DNA of 64,000 nt from Aquipseudomonas ullengensis. GTDB taxonomy: Bacteria > Pseudomonadota > Gammaproteobacteria > Pseudomonadales > Pseudomonadaceae. The position numbers and the translations under genes are program-made. Of this stretch, positions 22,974 through 31,440 are shown piece after piece (positions within the stretch are counted from its first letter, which is position 1; every line of letters begins with the position of its first letter). Under the pieces are notes generated by a model. The model was not told the DNA's origin. It saw only the letters and a list, made by a program, of their open reading frames with translations, and did no database searches. The stretch is taken from assembly GCF_014174475.1 (NCBI RefSeq), contig NZ_JACJUD010000003.1:434001-498000 (forward strand), given 5' to 3'.

Positions 22974-23194
22974 CTCACGGGCTACTGCCTGCTCAGCGCT
23001 GTGCCGTTCAGTTTCGAATACAACACGCGCTACATCGACTCGCTGCTGTACCTGGCGATTCCCGGCTCGGTGATCGGCTTCACCGCCTACCTGACGCTGG
23101 TTGGGTGCTGTTCGGCCTGCTCTTGGTGATGCTCGGCAACGTGCTGGTGTTCCGCCAGCCTAAGCCGGCGGCGGTTGCACTGTCGGCGCGCTAA
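22974..23194 (+). pseudogene. Remnant of an EamA/DMT-family transporter
   Basis: Translation of 22978-23107 gives a recognisable EamA segment, SLLYLAIPGSVIGFTAYLTLV, and after a frame change 23105-23191 gives WVLFGLLLVMLGNVLVFRQ, the usual last helix. In intact proteins these two are separated by roughly 35-40 residues, so an internal deletion with frameshift has occurred. The first ~200 residues are also missing. It lies directly behind the DUF3325 stop, suggesting a deletion fused the iron cluster to the transporter tail. Confidence 0.72.
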
Positions 23195-23201
23195 GTGCTT
23201 G

Positions 23202-23270
23202 TGTAGGAGCCAGCTTGCTGGCTATCGCGTGGCTGATAGCGTGTTGATCGCCAGCAAGCTGGCTCCTACA
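23202..23270. repeat. REP pair (GTAGGAGCCAGCTTGCTGGC)
   Basis: Two inverted copies of the Pseudomonas REP unit, TGTAGGAGCCAGCTTGCTGG and its complement, with a 25-base spacer, in the gap between converging genes. Confidence 0.85.
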
Positions 23271-23291
23271 TGAGCGAGTGCTGTGTCGGTC

Positions 23292-23669
23292 TCAGCGTGG
23301 GCGGCGGCCCAGCAGCAGGGCCAGCGCCAGGGTCACTGGATAGCTGAGGTAGTGCAGAACGAAGATCAGCTGGCCCATCTGGCCGGGTTCGTCCTTCAGC
23401 CACATCAGGGCCCAGAGGCCCAGGTAGAGCAGGCCGAGCCCCACGCCGTAGAGCAGCACCAGGACCCACGCCTCGATTGCCTGTGGGCGCCGGCCTTCGA
23501 GGCGGATGAACAGCCAGCGCACGCCGAGGGCGATGAGGATGGCGACCAGCAAGGTGGCGGGCACCCCGCCAATCTTGAGCAGGCCGCGTGCCACCAGGTT
23601 GAGCGGGAGCACCGCGGTGATAGCGCCCAGGGCGTAACGGTGCAGGGCATAGCGACGGATGCTGGGCAT
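23292..23669 (-). CDS. Small hypothetical membrane protein
   Basis: I do not recognise this 125-aa protein. It has an N-terminal amphipathic start (MPSIRRYALHRYALGAITAVLPLNLVARGLL) and three further hydrophobic stretches (VPATLLVAILIALGVRWLFI, AWVLVLLYGVGLGLLYLGLWALMWL and GQLIFVLHYLSYPVTLALALLL), ending in basic RRPR. It starts five bases after the SDR stop, so it is probably co-transcribed. A longer overlapping frame exists but shadows the SDR gene. Confidence 0.7.
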   Translation of the reverse strand: MPSIRRYALHRYALGAITAVLPLNLVARGLLKIGGVPATLLVAILIALGVRWLFIRLEGRRPQAIEAWVLVLLYGVGLGLLYLGLWALMWLKDEPGQMGQLIFVLHYLSYPVTLALALLLGRRPR

Positions 23670-23674
23670 GGGCG

Positions 23675-24508
23675 TCAGCTCAGTTTGCGGTCGAGGCCGA
23701 AGCGCTTGCTCATCATCTTGTCCATCAGCGCGCGCGGCAGCCAGCGCACCATCAGCGGCAGGCTGCGGCTGCCATTGCCGATGCGCAGCAGGGCAGGGCG
23801 CTTGGGCTTCTGGGCGGCGGCCAGGAGCACGGCGGCGAACTCGTTGGCGGGTGTCGGTTTCTCCTGGGAGGCATTGGCGCGGGCGCGGATGCCTTCGCGC
23901 AGCGGCCACCAGGGCGAGTCCTCGTTGATCAGCTGCTCTGCGCTCTGCCCGGCATTGGCGCCGAAGCTGGAGGCGATCGCGCCCGGCTGCACTTCCATCA
24001 ACTGGATACCGAACGGTGCCAGCTCCAGGCGCAGCGAGCTGGACAGTGCATGCACCGCCGCCTTGGACGCGCAGTAAACCCCGGCGAACGGGGTGAACAG
24101 CACGCTGGAAACGCTGCCGATATTCACCACCAGGCCACGGCTGGCGCGCAGCAGCGGGAAGCAGTTGCGGGTCAGTTCGACCAGGCTGAACACGTTGGTT
24201 TCGAATTGCTGGCGCATGCCCTGGGCGCCGCCATCGAGCAGTGGGCCCATGGCGCCGTAACCGGCGTTGTTGATCAGCACATCGAGGCGCCCGGCCTCGG
24301 CCTGCAGGCGGTTGACGGCCCGTTGCTGGGCCTCGGCGTCGTTGACGTCGAGTTCTACCGCGACGAAACCGGCAGCGCTCAGCGCGGCCAGATCCTGGGG
24401 TTTGCGGGCACAGGCCCAGACCTGATAACCGGCGCCGTGGAATGCGTCGGCCAGGGCGCGGCCGATACCGCTGGAGCATCCGGTGATGAGAACGACGGGT
24501 TGGCTCAT
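23675..24508 (-). CDS. Short-chain dehydrogenase/reductase
   Basis: The 277-aa cytosolic oxidoreductase has the Rossmann TGCSSGIGRALA glycine motif at residues 10-21, the cofactor-site segment ELDVND near 56, NNAGYG near 83, and the catalytic Ser (NIGSVSS) and YCASK (Tyr-x-x-x-Lys) near residue 150. No arginine follows the glycine motif in a way that settles NAD versus NADP preference. The substrate is unknown. It is followed by the small membrane protein gene. Confidence 0.9.
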   Translation of the reverse strand: MSQPVVLITGCSSGIGRALADAFHGAGYQVWACARKPQDLAALSAAGFVAVELDVNDAEAQQRAVNRLQAEAGRLDVLINNAGYGAMGPLLDGGAQGMRQQFETNVFSLVELTRNCFPLLRASRGLVVNIGSVSSVLFTPFAGVYCASKAAVHALSSSLRLELAPFGIQLMEVQPGAIASSFGANAGQSAEQLINEDSPWWPLREGIRARANASQEKPTPANEFAAVLLAAAQKPKRPALLRIGNGSRSLPLMVRWLPRALMDKMMSKRFGLDRKLS

Positions 24509-24581
24509 GCTGCATTCCTTGTGTGAGAAGCGGCCCGGCGCCGCGTGCGACGCAGGCCATGCTACACAAGGCAATGCGAAA

Positions 24582-24790
24582 ACGTATGTCCCGGTTACGT
24601 GTTGTGTCTGGCTCGCTACTTTCTGTGCTGCCGGAGGCATCTGGATTCCCGCCTGCGCGGGAATGACGGAGTGGGTGGGACAACACTGTGCCATACCCCC
24701 TACCTCGTCATTCCCGCGCAGGCGGGAATCCAGCTCGGAGCTGGGCGAACGGGAAGGTTTCCCCTGACAGCACATAACTGGGACATAGCC
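24582..24790. mobile_element. MITE-like repeat, copy 2
   Basis: The ends ATGTCCCGGTTACGTGTTG (24586-24604) and CAGCACATAACTGGGACAT (24768-24786) are inverted repeats and match those of the copy at 18479-18691; so does the central inverted pair of ATTCCCGCCTGCGCGGGAAT cores. The outer right ends of both copies continue GGGACATAGCCTT. It occupies part of the 496-base gap upstream of the SDR gene. Confidence 0.7.
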
Positions 24791-24890
24791 TTCTATATGG
24801 GCTGGAGGGCCAACCGCTGGCGCGAAGAAGCCCAACGGTCCCGACTCATGGTTGTTGAACCGCAACCTGCAGCCGCTCACGTCTCGCGCA

Positions 24891-24950
24891 ATCCGTAGGG
24901 CGGGTGAAACCCGCGTTGTGTGCGCCGCGGGTTTCACCCGCCCTACGGAT
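24891..24950. repeat. Perfect palindrome of the GTAGGGCGGGTG family
   Basis: Arms of 25 bases (24891-24915 and 24926-24950), beginning ATCCGTAGGGCGGGTGAAAC, are perfect complements around a 10-base loop. Relatives lie at 42316-42377 and 59132-59183. It sits about 55 bases beyond the algA stop and may also stop alginate transcripts. Confidence 0.8.
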
Positions 24951-25004
24951 ATTGGCTTGAGCAGCCGTAGCCAGCCATGCAGCGAGCCGGCTACATCGGA
25001 CTTC

Positions 25005-26444
25005 TCAGCGCGCCGAGCTGCTAACGGCTTCCGCGCTGCGTCCGTAGACGTCCTCCAGGCGCTCGATATCGTCCTCGCCCAGGTAGCTGCCGGACTGCAC
25101 CTCGATGATCTCCAGGGGGATCTTGCCGGGGTTGGTCAGGCGGTGCACCGAGGTCATGGGGATATAGGTCGACTGGTTTTCGGTGAGCAGGAAGGTGTTG
25201 TCGTCGCAGGTCACCTGGGCCGTGCCGGACACCACGATCCAGTGTTCGGCGCGGTGGTGGTGCATCTGCAGCGAGAGCTGCGCGCCGGGTTTGACGCTGA
25301 TGTGCTTGACCTGGAAACGCCCGCCCATGTCCACCGAGTCGTAGCTGCCCCAGGGGCGATACACGGCGCAGTGGTTCTGGGTTTCCGAGCGGCCCAGGGC
25401 ATCCAGTTCGTTAACCATCTTCTTCACGTCCTGCACGTGGTCCTTGTGCGCCACCATCATGGCGTCTTTGGTTTCCACCACGACGATGTCGTCCAGGCCG
25501 ATCACCGAGACCAGCTTGCCGTTGCCGTGCACCAGGCAGTTGCGGCTGTTGTGCACCACCACATCGCCCTTGGTGACGTTGCCGTTGTCGTCCTTGGCAT
25601 GCACGTCCCAGATCGACGACCAGCTGCCGACGTCGTTCCAGCCGGCGGACAGCGGTACCACGCAGGCGCGCTGGGTTTTCTCCATCACCGCGTAGTCGAT
25701 GGAGTTGTCCGGGCAGCACTCGAAGGTGGCGGCGTCGATGCTGATGTGGCCGTCCTCGCGCTTGCTGCGCTCCAGAGCCAGCAGGCAGGTGTCGTAGATG
25801 TCCACGTCGTGGTGCTTGAGTTCGTCGAGGAAGCGGCTGGCGCGGAACAGGAACATGCCGCTGTTCCAGTAGTAGTCTCCGGACTTCACGTAGCTAGCGG
25901 CACGCACGGCGTCGGGTTTTTCGACGAACTGTTCGACGCGCTTGATGCCGTCCGGCAGCTCGCCATCACCGGCGTTGGCGCGGATGTAGCCGTAGCCGGT
26001 TTCCGGCTTCAGCGCCGGTACGCCAAACAGCACCATCTCGCCTTTTTCCGCGGCCACGGTGGCCAGCGCCAGGGCTTGCTGGAAGGCGCGCTGGTCGTCC
26101 AGCACATGGTCGGCGGGGAGTACCAGCATCAACTCGTCACGCCCTTCGGCGAGCAGCTGCATGGCGGCGATGGCGACTGCCGGCGCGGTGTTGCGGCCGA
26201 AGGGTTCGAGCAGCAGCATCTGCGATTTGAGCTGCAACTGTTCGAGCTGCTCCTGGACGATGAAGCGGTGCTCCAGGTTGGCCACCAGCACCGGTGGCTG
26301 CATGCCCTCGAAGTCCAGGCGCTGCAGGGTCTGCTGGAACAGCGTGTGCTCACCGGTGAGGGCGAGGAACTGCTTGGGGTACTGCTTGCGCGAGAGGGGC
26401 CATAGTCGCGAGCCGCTGCCGCCAGAGAGGATTACAGGAATCAT
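25005..26444 (-). CDS. algA: Mannose-6-phosphate isomerase / mannose-1-phosphate guanylyltransferase
   Basis: AlgA is bifunctional: it makes mannose-6-P from fructose-6-P and GDP-mannose from mannose-1-P, supplying AlgD. The 479-aa protein starts with the nucleotidyltransferase pyrophosphorylase motif GGSGSRLWPLSRKQYPKQFL and has FVEKPD near residue 173. The C-terminal cupin isomerase domain contains QMHHHRAEHWIVVSGTA. It is the last gene of the alginate operon as in P. aeruginosa. The ATG at 26444 follows GGAGAAACACCC; an ATG six codons upstream is less likely. Confidence 0.95.
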   Translation of the reverse strand: MIPVILSGGSGSRLWPLSRKQYPKQFLALTGEHTLFQQTLQRLDFEGMQPPVLVANLEHRFIVQEQLEQLQLKSQMLLLEPFGRNTAPAVAIAAMQLLAEGRDELMLVLPADHVLDDQRAFQQALALATVAAEKGEMVLFGVPALKPETGYGYIRANAGDGELPDGIKRVEQFVEKPDAVRAASYVKSGDYYWNSGMFLFRASRFLDELKHHDVDIYDTCLLALERSKREDGHISIDAATFECCPDNSIDYAVMEKTQRACVVPLSAGWNDVGSWSSIWDVHAKDDNGNVTKGDVVVHNSRNCLVHGNGKLVSVIGLDDIVVVETKDAMMVAHKDHVQDVKKMVNELDALGRSETQNHCAVYRPWGSYDSVDMGGRFQVKHISVKPGAQLSLQMHHHRAEHWIVVSGTAQVTCDDNTFLLTENQSTYIPMTSVHRLTNPGKIPLEIIEVQSGSYLGEDDIERLEDVYGRSAEAVSSSAR

Positions 26445-26552
26445 GGGTGTTTCTCCTTTCAATGAGTCGTAAACCGGTCAAACCCCAATGCTCCGGATCA
26501 AGGTGTAGCCACGTCCCGCGATTCTATGTTGCGGGTACGTCTATGGGTTTTC

Positions 26553-26621
26553 TGTAGGAGCCAGCTGGCTGGCGATCGTGGGCCCGTTACGCCGCTGATC
26601 GCCAGCAAGCTGGCTCCTACA
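26553..26621. repeat. REP pair between algF and algA
   Basis: Inverted TGTAGGAGCCAGC units (26553 onward and ending 26621) lie within the 184-base algF-algA gap. Confidence 0.82.
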
Positions 26622-26628
26622 CGAGCGA

Positions 26629-27273
26629 TCAGCTTTCCACTGGGCGTTTGACCCACACCGGCGAGAGCTGGCTGCCGCTGCCGGTGATGTACAGGCACAC
26701 CACCTCACCGCGCTCCAGCACCACCGGCTTGAGGTCGCTGACCTTCTTGTCGCCGTCGAACAGCGCCAGGCCGACCTTGACCGGGTTGATCTCGCGCTCG
26801 CCACGGCCGTTGGGCGCCACGGCCTCGACCACCGGCGTCTTGCCGTCGACGGTCTTCAGGGTCAGCTGGGTGTCGGAGAGGTTCTGCACCCGTACCAGGG
26901 CCTTTTGCTTGTTCTTGAACGGCGGTTCTTCCACCAGCATGGGTTTGCCGCCCGGCTGGTTGACCAGGGTGTAGTACTTGTCGGCGTCCAGTTTCACCGG
27001 CAGGTTGCTGGCACCCACCTGGGCGCTGTAGTTGCCCGCCGGGAGGAACTTGAAGTCGCTGGAGCCGAGCGGGGCAATGTCGTTGAGGTCGGTGTTGCCG
27101 ACATTCACGCTGAGCTCCGCATTGCCGGCGTTGTAAGCGCGCACGAAGGCCGAGCCCTTGGGGGCTTGTGGGCCGTACAGCCCGCCTTCGTCAGCCTGGG
27201 CGTGCAGGGCGCCGATACCCAGGGCGAGGGCGCAGGCATAGGACGTCCAGCTGCGTTTGGTCTGTCTGTTCAT
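26629..27273 (-). CDS. algF: Alginate O-acetylation protein AlgF
   Basis: AlgF is a periplasmic protein needed, with AlgI and AlgJ, to pass acetyl groups to alginate. The 214-aa protein has a cleavable signal (SYACALALGIGALHAQA near residue 25) and the family segments GLYGPQAPKGSAFVRAYNA and FKFLPAGNYSAQVG, ending in PVVLERGEVVCLYITG. The ATG at 27273 is preceded by GGAGGAACACCCG. It lies 95 bases after algJ. Confidence 0.93.
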   Translation of the reverse strand: MNRQTKRSWTSYACALALGIGALHAQADEGGLYGPQAPKGSAFVRAYNAGNAELSVNVGNTDLNDIAPLGSSDFKFLPAGNYSAQVGASNLPVKLDADKYYTLVNQPGGKPMLVEEPPFKNKQKALVRVQNLSDTQLTLKTVDGKTPVVEAVAPNGRGEREINPVKVGLALFDGDKKVSDLKPVVLERGEVVCLYITGSGSQLSPVWVKRPVES

Positions 27274-27368
27274 CGGGTGTTCCTCCATCACTTGCATAGG
27301 TGGCCGGTTGGCCGTGGTTCCGGATGAGGCGCGTGGCGCTTCGTCCAAGCCCGGGAAAGCCGGGCGTT

Positions 27369-28514
27369 TCAGCGGCTGGCGGTGTCGGTCAGTCGCGTGT
27401 TTGCACTGTTCTTCAGCTCGGCGATCCAGTCCGGATCGAACTCGCTGAGGTCATTGGCCATGGGCAGGTAGCGCTCGGGGAATTCCCAGATCACCACCTG
27501 CGGCTTGGCACTCTTCAATTCGTCGCTCTGCAGGTACTTGAGCATCGGCAGGATCGGCCCGTGGCCGTCCTCGGCGTGGTTACTCAGGTCGCGCTGCAGG
27601 TACTCACGCAGCGCGCCGGCAAAGTTCCAGCTGGGGTTGGCGCTGTAGCTGGTACCGACCAGGGTCACCGGCAGCGCGCTGTCGCTGAACAGCGCGGCGT
27701 CATCGGCGGCTGTGCTGCTATTGGCCGCGGTAGTGCGGCGTTGCTGCAGGTTGTCTGGCGCCGGCATCAGCTGTTCGAACAGCGGGTCGAGCGGCAGGAA
27801 GCGGGTCAGGTCGCCCTTGTAGGATTCGCTGTGGCTGTCTTCGGTGACGAAGTCCTGCGGCTCGCCCTGCAGTGTCACCGCGCGCTGCACCGCCGCGCTC
27901 AGGCGTTGGGCGGCGACATCGGCGCCCAGCGGTGTCCAGTGCGTGTCGGTGCGCAGGAACACCTGGCCGTGGTGCTTGGCTTCCTGCAGCGGGCCGAGCA
28001 GGTCCGGGGCGATGATGCCGGCGCGGCGCACCGAGCCACGGAACTGCTCGAACAGGTCCTGGCGCATCAGGGTGATGCGGTTCTCGCCGACGTACTCCGG
28101 GTACAGCCGTGACTTGGCCGGGACGATGGCCAGCACCAGCTGGATGCCCTGACTGGCCAGCTCATCGCGCACGCCACGGATCATCGCCAGGTTGTCGCGC
28201 AGGTGCTGCTTGCCGTCGGCCACCGGCTTGAATTCCTCGTCGGAATACAGCCAGCCATCCTGGCCGATCACCACACCGGGGCGGCCTTCGCCAAACAGGG
28301 TGAAGTCCAGCGCGGCCCAGACATTGGTGCCGAATTGCTTGACCGGAAATTCGGCGTCGTAGTGCTTCTCGAAGGCATGGCTCAGCTTGCCGTTGAGCAC
28401 GGGCGTGTCAGTGGCCACCGAGAAGTCGCCGAAGCTGCGGGCCGAGCTGATCGCCAGGGCCAGCAGGCTGCCGGCAAAGGCGCCGATATAGAGCAGGTTC
28501 GCGGTTCGGGTCAT
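27369..28514 (-). CDS. algJ: Alginate O-acetyltransferase AlgJ
   Basis: AlgJ is a membrane-anchored periplasmic SGNH-like (AlgX/AlgJ domain) acetylesterase/transferase. The 381-aa protein has an N-terminal anchor (NLLYIGAFAGSLLALAI), the Asp-His motif DTHWTPLGA near residue 193 and the putative nucleophile Ser in VGTSYSANPSWNF near residue 288. It starts 12 bases after the algI stop, so the two are a tight pair. The full catalytic set appears present. Confidence 0.95.
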   Translation of the reverse strand: MTRTANLLYIGAFAGSLLALAISSARSFGDFSVATDTPVLNGKLSHAFEKHYDAEFPVKQFGTNVWAALDFTLFGEGRPGVVIGQDGWLYSDEEFKPVADGKQHLRDNLAMIRGVRDELASQGIQLVLAIVPAKSRLYPEYVGENRITLMRQDLFEQFRGSVRRAGIIAPDLLGPLQEAKHHGQVFLRTDTHWTPLGADVAAQRLSAAVQRAVTLQGEPQDFVTEDSHSESYKGDLTRFLPLDPLFEQLMPAPDNLQQRRTTAANSSTAADDAALFSDSALPVTLVGTSYSANPSWNFAGALREYLQRDLSNHAEDGHGPILPMLKYLQSDELKSAKPQVVIWEFPERYLPMANDLSEFDPDWIAELKNSANTRLTDTASR

Positions 28515-28526
28515 GGTCGTGACACC

Positions 28527-30029
28527 TCAGAACTGGAAGTACAGGAAGGGCGAGAAGCTCTGCGCCGAGAGTTTCAGCACCGCCGCGGCGAACAGCAGGA
28601 GCAGCGCTGCGCGGGTGGCCAGCTGCGGCAGCTGGCTGACCCAGGACGGCTGATAGACCGCCGCACCGCTAGGCGTAGCGGCGATGACCGTTGCCTCGCC
28701 GGCCTCCATTGCCCTGGCCTTCGGCGCGCCGCCCAGCGGGTCGGCGAAGAACTGGCGGATACCGAAGATGGCCAACACCGCGTAGGCCAGCAGCAGGGTG
28801 TAGATCTGCAGGCTGGTCAGCGAGGCGGAAGCCAACTCGGAGAGGCGCCAGTCGCCGAAGCTGAACATGGCCGCGTACATGCGCCAGGCCACGTCGAGGT
28901 TCTCGGCGCGGAAAATCACCCAGCCGACCACCACCAGCAGGAAGGTAAAGGCCCACTTCAGCGGGTTGATCGCCCGTGGTGCGGCATCCACGCCCATGGC
29001 GCGCTCGATGGCCAGCCACATGCCGTGCCAGGCGCCCCAGATCACGTAGGTGAAGTTGGCGCCGTGCCACAGGCCGCCCAGGAGCATGGTCAGGAACAGA
29101 TTGCGGTAGGTGGCGAAGGTGCTGCCGCGATTGCCGCCCAGGCTGATGTACAGGTAGTCGCGCAACCAGGTGGACAGGCTGATGTGCCAGCGCCGCCAGA
29201 ACTCGGTAATCGACTGGCTGATGTACGGCTGGCGGAAGTTTTCCATGAAACGGAAACCCATCATCAGGCCCAGGCCGATGGCCATGCTGCTGTAGCCGGC
29301 GAAGTCGAAGTACAGCTGCGCGGTGTAGGCCAGCGCGCCGAGCCAGGCGTCACCGGTGGTGGGGTCGGCCAGGGCGAAGGCGTGGTCGGCGATCGGCGCG
29401 ATGCTGTCGGCGATGAACACCTTCATGATGAAGCCCTGCATGAAACGCGTGCAGCCTTCGGCGAACTTGTCGATGGTGTGGGTGCGGTGATTGAACTGGT
29501 CGACCAGATCGCGAAAGCGCAGCACGGGGCCGGCGATCAGGTGCGGGAAGATCGCCACAAACGCCGCGAAATCGATCAGGTTGTGGGTGGCCGGGGTGTC
29601 GCCGCGGTACACGTCGATGATGTAGCTGATCGACTCGAACACGTAGAACGAGATGCCGATGGGCAACAGGATGTGGGTGATGATGAACGGCTCGAAACCG
29701 AACGAGGCGATGATCGCGTTGAGGCTGTCGACGCCGAAGTTGGCGTACTTGAAGTAGCCGAGCACGCAGAGGTCGATCACCACGCCGAGAATCAGCCATT
29801 TCTGCGCGGTTTTCGTGCGCACCCCGGCTGCGCCGATACGCAGGCCGATCCAGTAGTTGAACACCGTCACCGCGGCGAACAGCGCGAGGAAGTCGATGCG
29901 CCACCAGGCGTAGAAGATGTAACTGGCCACCAGCAACAGCAGGTTGCGGTAGCGGTTGCCGCTCAAGTAATACAGGCCGAGGAAGATCGGCAGGAACAAG
30001 AACAGGAACACGTTGGACGAGAAAACCAT
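28527..30029 (-). CDS. algI: Alginate O-acetyltransferase AlgI (MBOAT)
   Basis: AlgI is the inner-membrane MBOAT protein that transfers acetyl groups across the membrane for alginate modification. The 500-aa protein has at least ten hydrophobic segments starting MVFSSNVFLFLFLPIFLGLYYLSG. The MBOAT signature is seen as FWRRWHISLSTWLRDYLYI with one conserved His near residue 275, and the catalytic His lies in LLGGLWHGANFTYVIWGAWHG near residue 320. It is separated from algL by 294 bases of palindromic repeats. Confidence 0.95.
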   Translation of the reverse strand: MVFSSNVFLFLFLPIFLGLYYLSGNRYRNLLLLVASYIFYAWWRIDFLALFAAVTVFNYWIGLRIGAAGVRTKTAQKWLILGVVIDLCVLGYFKYANFGVDSLNAIIASFGFEPFIITHILLPIGISFYVFESISYIIDVYRGDTPATHNLIDFAAFVAIFPHLIAGPVLRFRDLVDQFNHRTHTIDKFAEGCTRFMQGFIMKVFIADSIAPIADHAFALADPTTGDAWLGALAYTAQLYFDFAGYSSMAIGLGLMMGFRFMENFRQPYISQSITEFWRRWHISLSTWLRDYLYISLGGNRGSTFATYRNLFLTMLLGGLWHGANFTYVIWGAWHGMWLAIERAMGVDAAPRAINPLKWAFTFLLVVVGWVIFRAENLDVAWRMYAAMFSFGDWRLSELASASLTSLQIYTLLLAYAVLAIFGIRQFFADPLGGAPKARAMEAGEATVIAATPSGAAVYQPSWVSQLPQLATRAALLLLFAAAVLKLSAQSFSPFLYFQF

Positions 30030-30153
30030 CCGCCTTTCTCCATCGAAGAACTGTCAGGGCCATCCGGCCCACCCATTCCTCCCCGGGTATTACTGCAAGG
30101 TCGTGCTGCCCGCCCGCGTCTGGTGTGCGGGTCGGGGTTTGCGGTGGGGCGGG

Positions 30154-30320
30154 GGACGCCCCCTCACCCCAGCCCTCTCCCCAGAGGGGAGAGGGGGTAT
30201 TCGTGTTGCCTGGGGTATTACTGCCGGCCTGTTGGTGGTGGTGTGACGGATGCCAATCTCGTCAGCTCCTCGGACCAGCTCCCTCTCCCCTCTGGGGAGA
30301 GGGTTGGGGTGAGGGGCGTC
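30154..30320. repeat. Inverted CCCTCACCCC repeat pair in the algL-algI gap
   Basis: About 40 bases at 30154-30195 (containing CCCCTCACCCCAGCCCTCTC) and their near-perfect inverse at 30281-30320 surround a 85-base spacer; each arm also has an internal hairpin CTCTCCCC/GGGGAGAG. A similar pair is at 60674-60768. This is the main content of the 294-base intergenic stretch. Confidence 0.75.
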
Positions 30321-30323
30321 GTG

Positions 30324-31424
30324 TCAGCTACCGCCTTCCTTGTTCGGCTCGAACACCTGGGTCACGTCGCCGCCGAGGCGGAAGGTCTTGAACGGGCCCA
30401 TGTCCTGCTTCAGCTCACTGGCTTCAGCGGAGCAGGTGTAGAGGCTGCAGTAGGGTTCCAGCCAGGCGAACTTGGCGTTCTTCTCCAGCTCGCCCATGTC
30501 CTGGTCTTCGCCGGTGCGGTCGTCGAAGGCGTCCTGGTCGTCGACACCGTCGAGTACCCGTTCAGCCAGGCGCTTGAGCGCGGCGTGGTTCTCTTCGCGC
30601 AGGTCGACGCCATTGGCTTCGGCGAAGGCGGCGACCATCGCCAGCGGTGGCAGGCTGTAGTTGTGGTAGGCCAGGGCACGCTGGCGGCGCTTGAGTTCGT
30701 TGGGCAGGTAACCCTGTTCGTCGACCTGGCTGGCAGCGACGCGGAACTGCGCCACCGACCAGTCGAACAGGTCGCGGCGGTCGAGGGCCACGGCAGTTGC
30801 CATCACTGACCAGGCAGCCCAGTAGCTGTGGTTGTTGATCTTCTTCAGGGGCAGGTCGCTCCAGTCCTTGACGGTCTGCTCGGCCAACTGGCTGAACCAC
30901 GACTCGATCAGTTGCGACTGCTGGGCATAGGGCGCCAGTGGTCGCGAGCTGGAGAACTTCAGGCGCAGGTAAGCCGACGACAGGCTGCCCAGCGCCCATT
31001 TGCGCATGGACTTGCCGGTGTGATTGCCCTCGGTGCTGAGCAGGGCGTTGGCCTGGGCCCAGCTGCCCAGCCACTGCAGGGTGCATTCGAGCTGTTCGCG
31101 GTGGCCTTCGCGCATGTACTGCATGACCTGCTTGTTGACCCCGCGCTCCATCTCGGTGATACCCGCGGTGCTGTCGCGGAAGGCTTTCTCCGCTTCCTCG
31201 TTGAGGGTCGAGCGGGCCTGGTCGGAGCCTTCGTACTTGCTGCGAAACTCCAGCTTCTCGGTGTAGGGCTTGGGCGGGGCGGTGCAGCGTTCGGCGTCGC
31301 CGGTGTCCTGGTCGACCGCCGTGAAATAGCCGCTGGGCGGCACCAGGCTGCTAGCCAGGATGGGTGGGGTGAACAGGGCGGTGGTGAGCAGGCCGGTGGC
31401 CAGGAGCCAGTTGCGGGGTGTCAT
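30324..31424 (-). CDS. algL: Alginate lyase AlgL
   Basis: AlgL is a periplasmic beta-eliminating lyase that clears misdirected polymer. The 366-aa protein has a signal peptide ([18 protein letters not shown]), the family segment [21 protein letters not shown], and the catalytic NNHSYWAAW motif near residue 200 with Asn-His-Tyr. Length fits AlgL of P. aeruginosa. The ATG at 31424 is preceded by GAGGAGGAGAAGCCC, 16 bases after the algX stop. Confidence 0.95.
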   Translation of the reverse strand: MTPRNWLLATGLLTTALFTPPILASSLVPPSGYFTAVDQDTGDAERCTAPPKPYTEKLEFRSKYEGSDQARSTLNEEAEKAFRDSTAGITEMERGVNKQVMQYMREGHREQLECTLQWLGSWAQANALLSTEGNHTGKSMRKWALGSLSSAYLRLKFSSSRPLAPYAQQSQLIESWFSQLAEQTVKDWSDLPLKKINNHSYWAAWSVMATAVALDRRDLFDWSVAQFRVAASQVDEQGYLPNELKRRQRALAYHNYSLPPLAMVAAFAEANGVDLREENHAALKRLAERVLDGVDDQDAFDDRTGEDQDMGELEKNAKFAWLEPYCSLYTCSAEASELKQDMGPFKTFRLGGDVTQVFEPNKEGGS

Positions 31425-31440
31425 GGGCTTCTCCTCCTCC

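Noticed and set aside
22481..23194. 237-codon plus frame covering the PepSY end, DUF3325 and transporter remnant
   Set aside because: Only the last ~30 residues are transporter-like; the rest is out of frame with the real genes.
23292..24686. 464-codon minus frame spanning the SDR gene
   Set aside because: Only its last 125 codons look like protein; the first part is an arginine/glycine-rich shadow of the SDR frame.
28203..30809. 868-codon plus frame across algJ, algI and algL
   Set aside because: It is antisense to three well-identified alginate genes and runs through palindromic repeats.
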